Shown here one piece after another: positions 26,247 through 34,920 of a stretch of 64,000 nucleotides of DNA. The DNA comes from Flavobacterium sp. ALJ2 (lineage in GTDB: Bacteria > Bacteroidota > Bacteroidia > Flavobacteriales > Flavobacteriaceae). The notes beneath the pieces were generated by a model that saw only the letters and a program-made list of their open reading frames with translations, searched no databases and was not told where the DNA came from. How positions within the stretch are numbered: the stretch's first letter is position 1; each line of letters begins with the position of its first letter. Where the stretch lies: assembly GCF_015594725.1 (NCBI RefSeq), contig NZ_JADNRC010000008.1, positions 164,257-228,256 on the forward strand, written 5' to 3'. A program made the translations under genes and the position numbers.

Positions 26247-26573
26247 ATGGCAGAGGATAATTTTTTCGAAAGGGTATATATAGTTGTAAGACAGATTCCG
26301 TACGGGAAAGTAACTTCGTATGGCGCTATAGCAAAAGCATTGGGGACAGCACGTTCAGCAAGAATGGTGGGTTGGGCAATGAATGCTTGTCATAATAGGG
26401 ATGATGTTCCTGCGCATCGTGTTGTAAACAGGAAAGGTTTACTAAGTGGTAAACATCATTTTGACGGAACTAACCTGATGCAGCAATTACTCGAAAACGA
26501 AGGCATCGAAGTCAAAGACAATCAAATTGTAGATTTCGAAAAACATTTTTGGCAACCAGCAATAGAGATTTAG
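26247..26573 (+). CDS. Alkyltransferase-like protein (MGMT family without the catalytic Cys)
   Basis: The 108-residue protein has the DNA-binding fold of O6-alkylguanine transferases: IPYGKVTSYGAIAKALG (17-33), SARMVGWAMN with the Arg finger region, and DDVPAHRVVNRKG. The alkyl-acceptor Cys of the usual PCHRV is Ala here (PAHRV), the defining feature of alkyltransferase-like (ATL) proteins. Known ATLs bind alkylated guanine and hand it to nucleotide excision repair instead of removing the alkyl group. It is the last gene of a probable trmB-lysE-atl transcript. Confidence 0.9.
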   Translation: MAEDNFFERVYIVVRQIPYGKVTSYGAIAKALGTARSARMVGWAMNACHNRDDVPAHRVVNRKGLLSGKHHFDGTNLMQQLLENEGIEVKDNQIVDFEKHFWQPAIEI

Positions 26574-26679
26574 TCTATTTAAAATGTGATGAACTCAGTT
26601 TCCAGTTCCAGTTTCCAGTTAATTTTTTTTTTGCGGATAATTTAAAGTTTTAGGTTCTCGACTGTGACTGTAAACCGTT

Positions 26680-28011
26680 TTAGGACGTAATCAGGCAAAT
26701 CACAAAATTAGTTCTATCCTCATCTGCCTGATAACTTAAGTAGCCACCATGAGCTTCAATAATATTCTTTGAAAGTGTAAGCCCGATTCCTGCACCTTCT
26801 TTTCGGGTTGTGAAAAAAGGCAGGAATATTTTGTTTCTTATTTCAGGGTCAATTCCTTTTCCAGTGTCGGATATTGTAATAAAAAAACGATTGTTTTCAG
26901 TCAATGCCGATAAGAATATTTTTTTCTCATGTCTTTCCTTTAAAGCAAAAATACTATTGGTAATCAAGTTGATGATAACTTGTTCCATTTGACTCTTATC
27001 AATGAGGATGTTGCGGGAACTGTTGATACTGTTTATCAATTCGATTCCTTGTTCTTTTAAAATTGGTGACATGATTTTTAAACAATCATTAAAAAAAGTA
27101 TTAATCGATGTTAGTTTTTTATTTGGGGTAGGCAACATGGTTAATTTTCGGTAGTTTTCTACAAAAATTTGTAAATGATCGCTACGGTTAATAATAGTAG
27201 ATATGCTGTTTTTAATGTCTTCAAGATCATCTTCTTCAAGTTTTTCTTGATCAATTATTTGAAGTAAATTTTGCGAAAGCGAACGAATTGGTGTTAGTGA
27301 ATTCATTAATTCATGCGAGATAACTTTCATTAAAGTAATCCAAGCTTCTTTTTCCTTCTTGTCGATAACGCGTTGTATACTATCAAGTAAGATAATGTAG
27401 TATTCTTTGTTTAATGATCTTGTAAGCGAAGTCTGGAGTGTAAAAGTTTGTAAGTCCTGTTGTTCAATCTTGATACTAATAGCAGTTTTTAATTCAGTAA
27501 AATGAGTATTTTCAATTTCTTCACACAATGATGGAAGGTAATTTTTAAGGTAACTCCAATGACTCACTTTAGGGACATTAAACAATGAAGAGAAATAATC
27601 ATTCATTAAGAATATATTCCAATTATTATTGTCTTTTTCCAGAATTAAAGTGGCAGTATCTATATTGTTTAAAATAGAACGATAAATTAATTCTTTAGAA
27701 GTTTGTTCCTGTTGCTTTTCTTTTAAAGTATTATATAAAAGAGCAAGATTCTTGAAACTACCTTTTTTTTGTTCTTCGGGAAAATTGGACGAGTAGTCGT
27801 TTTGAAGAATTGAGAGAATTGTCTTGTCGTAAAAGTTAGTTTTTGTTTTGATAAAAGAATACATTTCTATTAGAGCGATAATAACGGCAACACCTGCCAA
27901 TATACTATTGTAATACAGCTCCTTTTGTGCAAGATACAATGAAGTAAAAAGAATGATTATGACTATAAAAACGCGTAAAAATAAGAGGTTGTAAAATTTC
28001 CAGTTTTTCAT
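26680..28011 (-). CDS. Membrane sensor histidine kinase, partner of the sigma-54 regulator
   Basis: The 443-residue kinase has two membrane helices (about residues 8-27 and 33-51), a PAS-like middle domain (about 100-210) and a NtrB-type kinase core. The H-box is VISHELMNSLTPIRSLSQ (near residue 235), the N-box contains NLITNSIFAL, and the G boxes are DTGKGID and GAGIGLTLSKN. The start codon overlaps the regulator's stop codon (TAATG), so the pair is translationally coupled. It should phosphorylate the adjacent NtrC-like protein and thereby control the divergent HlyD/ABC operon. The stimulus is unknown; membrane or antimicrobial stress would fit. Confidence 0.92.
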   Translation of the reverse strand: MKNWKFYNLLFLRVFIVIIILFTSLYLAQKELYYNSILAGVAVIIALIEMYSFIKTKTNFYDKTILSILQNDYSSNFPEEQKKGSFKNLALLYNTLKEKQQEQTSKELIYRSILNNIDTATLILEKDNNNWNIFLMNDYFSSLFNVPKVSHWSYLKNYLPSLCEEIENTHFTELKTAISIKIEQQDLQTFTLQTSLTRSLNKEYYIILLDSIQRVIDKKEKEAWITLMKVISHELMNSLTPIRSLSQNLLQIIDQEKLEEDDLEDIKNSISTIINRSDHLQIFVENYRKLTMLPTPNKKLTSINTFFNDCLKIMSPILKEQGIELINSINSSRNILIDKSQMEQVIINLITNSIFALKERHEKKIFLSALTENNRFFITISDTGKGIDPEIRNKIFLPFFTTRKEGAGIGLTLSKNIIEAHGGYLSYQADEDRTNFVICLITS

Positions 28012-29360
28012 TATTCAATATTTTTTAAACCATATTTTTCAATTCTTCGGTATAGAGAAGCTCTGGATAGCCCTAGTTCTTCGGCAGTTTTGCTAATGTT
28101 TCTGTTGTTTTTAAGTAAGGATTTTTCAATAGCATTTTTCTCTATTTCAGACAATGGGTTTTCATCATCAATCAAGACGTCTTCAAAATCAAGAATATCT
28201 AAATCGGTTACTGTAATTATATTGTTTTCGGATAGGATTAAAGCTCTTTCAATTTTGTTTTCCATCTCACGTACGTTTCCTCTCCAAGGATATTTTTCTA
28301 AATGTTTGGCAACGTTGCTGTCAAAAACAATATCAGCTTGATTGTATTTTTCTGCAATTTCGTTAAGAAGATATTCAGCCATTGGTACAATATCGTCTTT
28401 CCGTTCCCGTAAAGCGGGTAAAGTAATTTCCATCGTATTAATGCGATACAATAAATCTTCACGAAATGTTTTGTTTATTACTTCGGCTTTTATGTCGCTA
28501 TTAGTAGCAGCAATTATGCGTACGTTAAGAGGTCTGGTTTTACTCTCGCCTAAGCGGGTGACCGATTTGGTTTGTAAAACGTGCAGTAACTTCGATTGTA
28601 AATGCAAAGGGATGTTCCCTATTTCGTCTAGAAAAATAGTTCCGTTAGCTGCAGTTTCAAACCGTCCCGGAGTATCAGTTTGGGCGTCTGTAAAAGCTCC
28701 TTTGGCATAACCAAATAGTTCGCTTTCGAATAAATTATCGCTTAAAGATCCTAAATCCACATGGATAAAAGGGCTGTCTTTTCGTTGAGAATTTTGATGG
28801 ATATGTTGTGCGAAAACAAATTTACCAGTTCCGTTTTCTCCTAAAATTAGTACGTTGGCATCTGTTTTAGCAACTTTATCGGCAATTGTATACGCTCGCT
28901 TTATTTTATCAGAAGTTCCAGTAAAATATTTTTTTTCTTCGGTTTTTACGATTAGTTTCTTTGATTTCTTTCGACTTTCATTAACCGCATTGTCAATTGT
29001 AGTTAATAGCTTTTCATTGTTCCAAGGTTTTAAAACATAATCAAAGGCACCTATTTTTATACCTTCTACAGCAGTTTCTATTTTTCCAAAGCCAGTCATT
29101 AAAATAACAACAGTTTGTGGAGATAATAACTTGATTTCTTTTAGCCAATGAATTCCTTCGCGGCCATCTTCAAAACCAATGCGATAATTCATGTCTAATA
29201 AAACAACATCAATTGGGTTTTCGGATAAAAGCGAGATGATTTTTTTTGGGTCATTTGTAGTAAAAATAGATTCGAATTGTTTTTTCAGAATCATTTTTAC
29301 TGAAAAAAGAATTTCTTCCTGATCATCGACAACTAATATATTGGCTTGTTTTTTTCGCAT
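28011..29360 (-). CDS. Sigma-54-dependent response regulator (NtrC family)
   Basis: The 449-residue regulator has a receiver (VVDDQEEI, then VVLLDMNY with the phospho-Asp near residue 56) and an AAA+ domain with Walker A GENGTGKF, the sigma-54 contact loop GAFTDA in place of GAFTGA, and Walker B GTIFLDEIGN. A Fis-type HTH (NISKTAEELGLSRASLYRRI) closes the protein. It activates sigma-54 RNA polymerase by ATP-driven remodelling. Its likely target is the divergent operon starting near 29499, which has a -24/-12 promoter and two palindromic upstream sites. It is encoded first, with the kinase coupled behind it. Confidence 0.95.
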   Translation of the reverse strand: MRKKQANILVVDDQEEILFSVKMILKKQFESIFTTNDPKKIISLLSENPIDVVLLDMNYRIGFEDGREGIHWLKEIKLLSPQTVVILMTGFGKIETAVEGIKIGAFDYVLKPWNNEKLLTTIDNAVNESRKKSKKLIVKTEEKKYFTGTSDKIKRAYTIADKVAKTDANVLILGENGTGKFVFAQHIHQNSQRKDSPFIHVDLGSLSDNLFESELFGYAKGAFTDAQTDTPGRFETAANGTIFLDEIGNIPLHLQSKLLHVLQTKSVTRLGESKTRPLNVRIIAATNSDIKAEVINKTFREDLLYRINTMEITLPALRERKDDIVPMAEYLLNEIAEKYNQADIVFDSNVAKHLEKYPWRGNVREMENKIERALILSENNIITVTDLDILDFEDVLIDDENPLSEIEKNAIEKSLLKNNRNISKTAEELGLSRASLYRRIEKYGLKNIE

Positions 29361-29373
29361 GATATGTTTTTTT

Positions 29374-29410
29374 GTTCAATTATGAACGGTCAACTGTTCA
29401 TTATCGAACA
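29374..29410 (+). promoter_or_regulatory. Two palindromic enhancer-like sites for the NtrC-type regulator
   Basis: GTTCAATTATGAAC (29374-29387) and TGTTCATTATCGAACA (29395-29410) share the half-site GTTCA/GAAC. Their centres are 22 bases apart, about two helical turns, and the second is about 85 bases upstream of the -12 element. This is standard enhancer geometry. Confidence 0.7.
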
Positions 29411-29473
29411 TTACTTTTTATTGATAGTTTTGAACTGCTTTATAAATCAACGCTTTATAGATTTTAATTCTTT

Positions 29474-29489
29474 TGGCACAATATTTACC
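29474..29489 (+). promoter_or_regulatory. Sigma-54 promoter (TGGCAC-N5-TTAC)
   Basis: TGGCAC at 29474-29479 is followed after exactly 5 bases by TTAC. The consensus is TGGCAC-N5-TTGC, so only the -12 G differs. It precedes the HlyD-type gene and faces away from the sigma-54 activator gene. Confidence 0.72.
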
Positions 29490-29518
29490 TATTGGTAATC
29501 AGTAAATTATTAGAACAC

Positions 29519-30763
29519 ATGGATAAAGTAATTCTTCGTAAAAGTAAAAAAATTAGGTATCTGACAATAGGAATCGGAGTTTTTTTAGCTGTGGCAATTG
29601 TAGTCTTTTTTTCTTTCAATAAAAAAAGAAGCCTGAATGTTAAGGGAGATGAGTTGACTGTGAAAACTGTAGAAACAGATTTTTTTGAAGATTTTATGGT
29701 TTTTCAGGCAAAAGTTGAACCTTTGAATGTGATGTTGGTGAATGTCACCGAAGGAGGTTCGGTTAAGGAAATATTTGTAGAAAACGGAGCTACGGTTATA
29801 AAAGGGAAGCCATTGGCTCGATTGTATAATCCGAACACAGAACTTAATTACCTGACACAAGAAACGGCAATTATAGAACAGATTAATAATCTGAATACTG
29901 GAAAATTAAATATCAGAAATCAAGAGTTGAATTTGACAAAGGATTTAGTTGCAATAGAACATGATTATAATGATGCAAAACGATTGTATGATATGAATTC
30001 GAAATTGTATGAGAAAGATGTTATTTCCCGAAATGATTGGAATGCATTCAAAGAGAGTTTACGTTTTCAGGATGAACGCCGAAAAACAATTCAGCAAAGT
30101 ATTCAGAAAGAGAAGCAAACGAATCAATTGCAGATTTCACAAATTAACCGTTCGATTCAAACCATGGAAAAGAGCTTGGATATTTTGAGAAATAATAAAA
30201 AAAACTTTTTGATAACAGCACCAGAATCAGGGAGACTAACTTCTTTTCAGCCAGTTCTGGGAAAGACTTTTCAGGCGGGAGAAAGTATAGGAAGAATAGA
30301 TTCTAGACAAGGTTATAAATTGGTAGCAGAAGTAGATGAGTTTTATTTAGAAAAAATGCGCGAAGGGCTAAAAGGGCAAGTTGATTATCAGGGAAAAATT
30401 TTGGAAGTAATTGTGACAAAAGTAATTCCAGAGGTTAAAAGTGGTCATTTTTCAGTTGAATTAAATTTTATTTCTAAAGATAAAATTGCTTTACAAGATG
30501 GATTAAGCTTTGGGATAAAATTAATTTTATCAGAAAGAAATAAAATTCTTGTTTTACAAAAAGGAAGTTTTAATCAGGAAACAGCAGGAAAATGGATTTT
30601 TGTTATAAATGGAAATAAAGCAGAGAAAAGAACAATTAAATTAGGTAGAGAAAACCCTTCGTATTATGAAGTTTTAAGCGGATTAAAAGAAGGCGAAAAA
30701 GTAATTGTATCTTCTTATCTAGATTATAAAGATATGGAAGAGCTTTCAATAAAGACGAAATAA
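29519..30763 (+). CDS. Periplasmic adaptor (HlyD/RND-MFP type) of an ABC efflux pump
   Basis: The ATG at 29519 gives 414 residues. A TTG 27 bases upstream falls only 2 bases after the -12 element, before the expected transcript start, so it is rejected. One N-terminal membrane helix (about 14-33) is followed by a barrel-sandwich half (NVTEGGSVKEIFVENGATVIKG), a long coiled-coil hairpin (about 110-220) and the returning half (APESGRLTSFQPVLGKTFQAGE). The protein would link the MacB-like pump encoded downstream to an outer-membrane channel. It is the first gene of the sigma-54-controlled operon adaptor-ATPase-permease. The cargo is unknown. Confidence 0.9.
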   Translation: MDKVILRKSKKIRYLTIGIGVFLAVAIVVFFSFNKKRSLNVKGDELTVKTVETDFFEDFMVFQAKVEPLNVMLVNVTEGGSVKEIFVENGATVIKGKPLARLYNPNTELNYLTQETAIIEQINNLNTGKLNIRNQELNLTKDLVAIEHDYNDAKRLYDMNSKLYEKDVISRNDWNAFKESLRFQDERRKTIQQSIQKEKQTNQLQISQINRSIQTMEKSLDILRNNKKNFLITAPESGRLTSFQPVLGKTFQAGESIGRIDSRQGYKLVAEVDEFYLEKMREGLKGQVDYQGKILEVIVTKVIPEVKSGHFSVELNFISKDKIALQDGLSFGIKLILSERNKILVLQKGSFNQETAGKWIFVINGNKAEKRTIKLGRENPSYYEVLSGLKEGEKVIVSSYLDYKDMEELSIKTK

Positions 30764-30828
30764 AAAAAAATAGAGTTCAATCATCAATCAAAAAACACAA
30801 TCAATAACAACAAATATTTTAAAAAGAT

Positions 30829-31530
30829 ATGATAACAATACAAGATTTAACTAGGGTTTTTAGAACAGAAGAAGTAGAAACAGCGGCATTAAGTGGTATT
30901 AATTTTAAAATAAAAAAAGGAGATTTCTTAACAATAATGGGACCTTCGGGTTGTGGAAAATCTACTTTGCTTAATATAATCGGGCTCTTGGATAGTGCAA
31001 GCGGTGGAAGTTATAAATTATTGGATAACGAAATGATTGGACTTAAAGAAAAAGGAAGAGCTAGTGTACGTAAAGAAAATATTGGATTTATTTTTCAAAA
31101 TTTTAATCTTATCGATGAGCTATCAGTTTATGATAATATAGAGTTGCCTTTAATTTACAATAATGTAAAGGTATCTGATAGAAAACAAAAAGTAGAAGCA
31201 ATTGCAGAGAAGTTAAATATTTCTCATCGATTAAAACATTTTCCGCAACAACTTTCAGGAGGACAGCAACAACGTGTTGCAGTTGCAAGAGCTTTAGTAA
31301 ATGATCCTAAGATTATTTTGGCCGATGAGCCAACAGGAAACCTAGATAGTAAAAATGGTAATGAAGTTATGGAACTTTTAACTGATTTGCATGCCAAAGG
31401 AGCAACAATACTAATGGTAACGCATTCGGATTACGACGCATCTTTTTCGCAAAAAACAATCCATATGAAGGATGGGGTTATTTTTTCGGAAAGATTTAAT
31501 CAAAGAAATGTAGATGTTTTTAAAGTATAG
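30829..31530 (+). CDS. ABC transporter ATP-binding protein (MacB/LolD type)
   Basis: The 233-residue ATPase has Walker A GPSGCGKST (about 38-46), the Q-loop region FIFQNFNLI, signature LSGGQQQR and Walker B ILADEPTGNLDS, followed by the H-loop (VTHSD). This sequence type pairs with FtsX-like permeases (MacB, LolCDE) that move substrates from the inner membrane or periplasm rather than through the membrane. It follows the adaptor gene by 65 bases and precedes its permease by about 150 bases, all on the same strand. Confidence 0.95.
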   Translation: MITIQDLTRVFRTEEVETAALSGINFKIKKGDFLTIMGPSGCGKSTLLNIIGLLDSASGGSYKLLDNEMIGLKEKGRASVRKENIGFIFQNFNLIDELSVYDNIELPLIYNNVKVSDRKQKVEAIAEKLNISHRLKHFPQQLSGGQQQRVAVARALVNDPKIILADEPTGNLDSKNGNEVMELLTDLHAKGATILMVTHSDYDASFSQKTIHMKDGVIFSERFNQRNVDVFKV

Positions 31531-31535
31531 AAATC

Positions 31536-31601
31536 ATGATAAAATTGATAACAATAGTAATTATAGTAGTGATAGAATTTTGTAAAACATTGTTTTTATA
31601 A
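31536..31601 (+). CDS. Possible 21-residue hydrophobic micropeptide
   Basis: An ATG five bases after the ATPase stop opens a 21-codon frame for an almost wholly hydrophobic peptide (MIKLITIVIIVVIEFCKTLFL, shown here as its full short frame in words: one membrane span with a central Glu and Cys). It could be a small membrane subunit or a chance frame in AT-rich DNA. No homolog is known to me. Confidence 0.2.
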   Translation: MIKLITIVIIVVIEFCKTLFL

Positions 31602-31614
31602 AATATTTTAAACT

Positions 31615-31657
<43 letters not shown>

Positions 31658-31677
31658 CCAAATCATAAATAAGAAAG

Positions 31678-34110
31678 ATGATACTTAACTGGATAAAAAT
31701 ATTTGTTTATCATTTAAAGCAAAACAAACTGTTTTCGTTTTTAAATGTATTAGGATTAAGCATAGGAATTGCAGGAGTTATTTTTGCAATTTTATATTGG
31801 AACAATGAGAATTTATATGACCAGTGGAATCCTGAAAAGGAGAATGTATATCAGGTTCTTAATGGTATAGGTGATGCACCAGAGAATATATGGAATTCAA
31901 GTCCAGTTCCTTTTGGAGTAACATGTAAGGCTACAATTCCTGAAATTGAAAATATTACTTTTTTTGATAGTTGGTATTATGAAGATATACTCAAATATAA
32001 CAATCAAAAATGGATGGGTAAAAAAATCATAGTTGCTGATTACGATTTTTTTGAAGTATTTCCATTTCCAATTGTTAAAGGTGCTAAAAAAGATATTCTT
32101 AAAGAGAAAAATAGTGTTGCTATTTCGGAAGATGAAGCAAAAGTGGTTTTTAAAAATGAAGATCCTATAGGGAAAACTATTGTCAACGATGGGAATGTTT
32201 TTATTGTAAAAGCAGTTTATAAAATCATGAGGCCATCTTCTGTTGAACCTAATTATGTATTTGGAGGGCTTCTGAAGGAGTATGATATGGATAGTTGGGG
32301 GAATTTCAATCATACGCTTTGCATAAAGGTAAAAAAAGGAATAGATGCTGCAATTGTTTTAAAGAAAATGAAGCATGTTAATTTTGTTAACCGAACAATG
32401 AAAGATGCGAAAGAAAATGGACAGACTGTGGAGCAATATTTGAAAGAAAACGGTGAAATTACAGTTATTCTGGATCAGTTAAAAGAGGCACGACTTTATG
32501 GTGTAGGATCTAGTGTAGGAGGAAGTTATCCAGAAGGAAGAGGGGATCTACAGTTATTGTATATTATGGTAGGTTTGTCTGGACTTATTCTGGCTTTGTC
32601 TTTGGTTAACTACATTAATTTAGCAACTGCATCAGCAATTAAAAGAGCGAAAGAAGTTGGTGTTCGAAAAATTGTTGGAGCAAATAAATCTCAAATCGTA
32701 TTACAGTTTATATTTGAAACTGCTATAATTGTTGTTTTGGCCATTCTTTTGGCGTTAGCAATTGTAGAGCTTTCTTTGCCTTTTTTTAATGACTTTTTGG
32801 GTAAAACCCTTGTTGTCAAAGGGGCTGAATTTTACCTGCAAATTATCATTGTTTTTATTGTTGTAATTGTTCTAGCAGGTATATTTCCAGCAGTTTATGT
32901 AGCTAATTTTGAAACATTAAAAGTTTTAAGAGGGAATTTTTCAAGAAGTAAAAGTGGTATCTGGATTAGGAACTCGATGTTGATTTTTCAGTTTACAATT
33001 GCAGCCTTTTTTATCATAGGAGCATTAGTTGTTCATTCTCAGGTAAGTTATATGATGAATAAAGATTTAGGTTTTAACGGAAGTCAAGTAATTAATATTT
33101 CATTTAATTACAAAGACCGAGAAAAAAGATTAGAAAAGTATTTTACAACCAGGGAAGAATTGATGAAAATAACTGGCGTTGAACATGTTTCTACTTTTGC
33201 GGGCTCTTTTGGTCAAGGAGCGAATTCAAGTTCAGGATTTAAACATAATGGTGTTTTTGTTCAACCTCAAAATGTGACAATGGATTTTGGTTTTCTTGAA
33301 ATGATGAAAATTAAGATAAATCAAGGACGAGATTTATCACCTCAATATGCATCAGATACAATAAGTAATTGGTTGATAAACGAAACTTGTGCTAAGATGC
33401 TAAATCTTAAAAATCCCATAAATACTGTAATTAGTTCTGGTTGGGGAAATAAAGATGGAAATTTAAAATTTAAAATTGTTGGTGTGGTAAAAGATTTTCA
33501 CATTATAGGTTTTAAAAATAAAGTTCCACCGATGGTTTTTGTCAATATTAAAACCTTAAAATGGAATAATTTAGATAATATATATGTAAAAGTTTCACCT
33601 GAAAATTTAACCGAAACACTATCTAAATTAGAGACTTACTGGCAAAAGAATATCAATCCCGATTATCCTTTCAGTTATCAGTTTGTAGATAAGGCATTTG
33701 CAAAAACATATAATGAGCAGATTAAGCAAAAGAACTTATTTTTTGTGCTTAATATTATTGTGATTGTAATTGCAGTCTTTGGATTATTTGCTTTAGCATC
33801 ATTTTCGATGGAAAGACGACTAAAAGAAATTGCAATCAGAAAAACACTTGGAGCAGAAACGAATGCTTTGCTTAAAGAATTGTCAAAGCAATATGTGCTT
33901 TTTTGTCTTATAGGTTTTGTATTAGGGATATTTCCTGCCTACTTTTTACTTAATAAATGGTTAGAGAATTTTGCTTTTAGAATTGATGTTTCATTCTTGC
34001 CATTTTTTATAGCATTGGTTGTGTTGCTTTTATTAACTTTGGTAATCGTTTTAGCAAAAGCATATCAAGTGACTAAAATAGATTTACTTAAATATCTTAA
34101 ATACGAATAA
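31678..34110 (+). CDS. ABC transporter permease with two FtsX domains (MacB-like)
   Basis: The 810-residue protein begins with a helix (about 20-40), a MacB-type periplasmic domain (about 45-270) and a first FtsX three-helix unit containing YINLATASAIKRAKEVGVRKIVGA. A fourth helix, a second periplasmic domain and a second FtsX unit follow (FALASFSMERRLKEIAIRKTLGA). It therefore contains two permease halves in one chain, as is common in Bacteroidota. With the adaptor and ATPase it should form a mechanotransmission-type efflux pump. A (TCAA)10 tract just upstream may modulate its expression. Confidence 0.92.
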   Translation: MILNWIKIFVYHLKQNKLFSFLNVLGLSIGIAGVIFAILYWNNENLYDQWNPEKENVYQVLNGIGDAPENIWNSSPVPFGVTCKATIPEIENITFFDSWYYEDILKYNNQKWMGKKIIVADYDFFEVFPFPIVKGAKKDILKEKNSVAISEDEAKVVFKNEDPIGKTIVNDGNVFIVKAVYKIMRPSSVEPNYVFGGLLKEYDMDSWGNFNHTLCIKVKKGIDAAIVLKKMKHVNFVNRTMKDAKENGQTVEQYLKENGEITVILDQLKEARLYGVGSSVGGSYPEGRGDLQLLYIMVGLSGLILALSLVNYINLATASAIKRAKEVGVRKIVGANKSQIVLQFIFETAIIVVLAILLALAIVELSLPFFNDFLGKTLVVKGAEFYLQIIIVFIVVIVLAGIFPAVYVANFETLKVLRGNFSRSKSGIWIRNSMLIFQFTIAAFFIIGALVVHSQVSYMMNKDLGFNGSQVINISFNYKDREKRLEKYFTTREELMKITGVEHVSTFAGSFGQGANSSSGFKHNGVFVQPQNVTMDFGFLEMMKIKINQGRDLSPQYASDTISNWLINETCAKMLNLKNPINTVISSGWGNKDGNLKFKIVGVVKDFHIIGFKNKVPPMVFVNIKTLKWNNLDNIYVKVSPENLTETLSKLETYWQKNINPDYPFSYQFVDKAFAKTYNEQIKQKNLFFVLNIIVIVIAVFGLFALASFSMERRLKEIAIRKTLGAETNALLKELSKQYVLFCLIGFVLGIFPAYFLLNKWLENFAFRIDVSFLPFFIALVVLLLLTLVIVLAKAYQVTKIDLLKYLKYE

Positions 34111-34146
34111 TTAATCTGAGCAATTAATTAGAATTGAGTTTTGGTT

Positions 34147-34184
34147 CCCGACTCGACTAGCTTTATCGCTGGTCGGGTCTTTTT
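34147..34184 (+). terminator. Terminator of the adaptor-ATPase-permease operon
   Basis: CGACTAGC and GCTGGTCG pair around TTTATC, with an alternative CCCGAC/GTCGGG pairing, followed by T residues about 40 bases after the permease stop. Confidence 0.7.
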
Positions 34185-34842
34185 CGGGAACATATATGGA
34201 TAAGATAACTCGTTAGATGTATTTTTTGTTTAATTAATTTTATCAGGAAATAATAATAAAGACAAACGACTATCTCTGTCAGATACATCTTTATAAAAAC
34301 TAATTTCACCAGCATCACTCATTTAGGCAGTAAAGTATCCAATCTAAAATGGAATTTTGGTCTTTAACCTGTAAACTGTTTCTTGCTCACTGCTTATAGC
34401 GTCATCGTTTTTATGCGGTCTTCGATAGGTTCATTCATTCATTCATTTGATATGTTCTGAAGTGATTTCATAATTTAAAACAACATCTATTCCCTCCTAG
34501 TCATAAATATTTCTTTTAAATCTCCAATGATTGCTAAGGGATGTCTAGTTTGGTCAATAGTCTTTCTACTATAAAAGGTTTTAATTCTTGGAATGATTAT
34601 TCCATAGTTATTGGGTCTCAATCGGTAGTTTTTTGAATTAGGGGTAATTTTTAAAAAAAGAAGCGATTGTGGCATCATTAATCTAAAAGGATTGTTTTAC
34701 AGTTATTGGTTTAGGTATGAATCTTAAGAGATTCAATAGATAAAATGTTTTATTACTCAAGAAAAAAAATTAGTAATAGCTTCAAACGATTAGCCTATCA
34801 ATAAATCCAATTTAAAACTGTTAGAATAAGAACTTAATCTGC
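34185..34842. other. Gene-poor stretch with possible decayed minus-strand frames
   Basis: No intact gene is supported. On the minus strand there are two short frames: 34230-34322 (30 aa, ending LLLFPDKIN) and 34487-34678 (63 aa, ending KEIFMTRRE). The second could continue in another frame as GIDVVLNYEITSEHIK, which hints at a frameshifted remnant. An ATTC tetranucleotide run (four units) lies near 34431-34446. This may be a degraded gene, but the evidence is weak. Confidence 0.3.
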
Positions 34843-34850
34843 TATCTTTG
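34843..34850 (+). promoter_or_regulatory. -7 box (TATCTTTG) for the Mrp gene
   Basis: TATCTTTG matches TAnnTTTG. The start codon is 70 bases downstream. Confidence 0.5.
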
Positions 34851-34920
34851 TAATCTGAAATCGGTTTAAATTAATGTAGTTTTTGAAGCGATTATTGTCA
34901 ATAGAAAATAGTAAGTTAAG

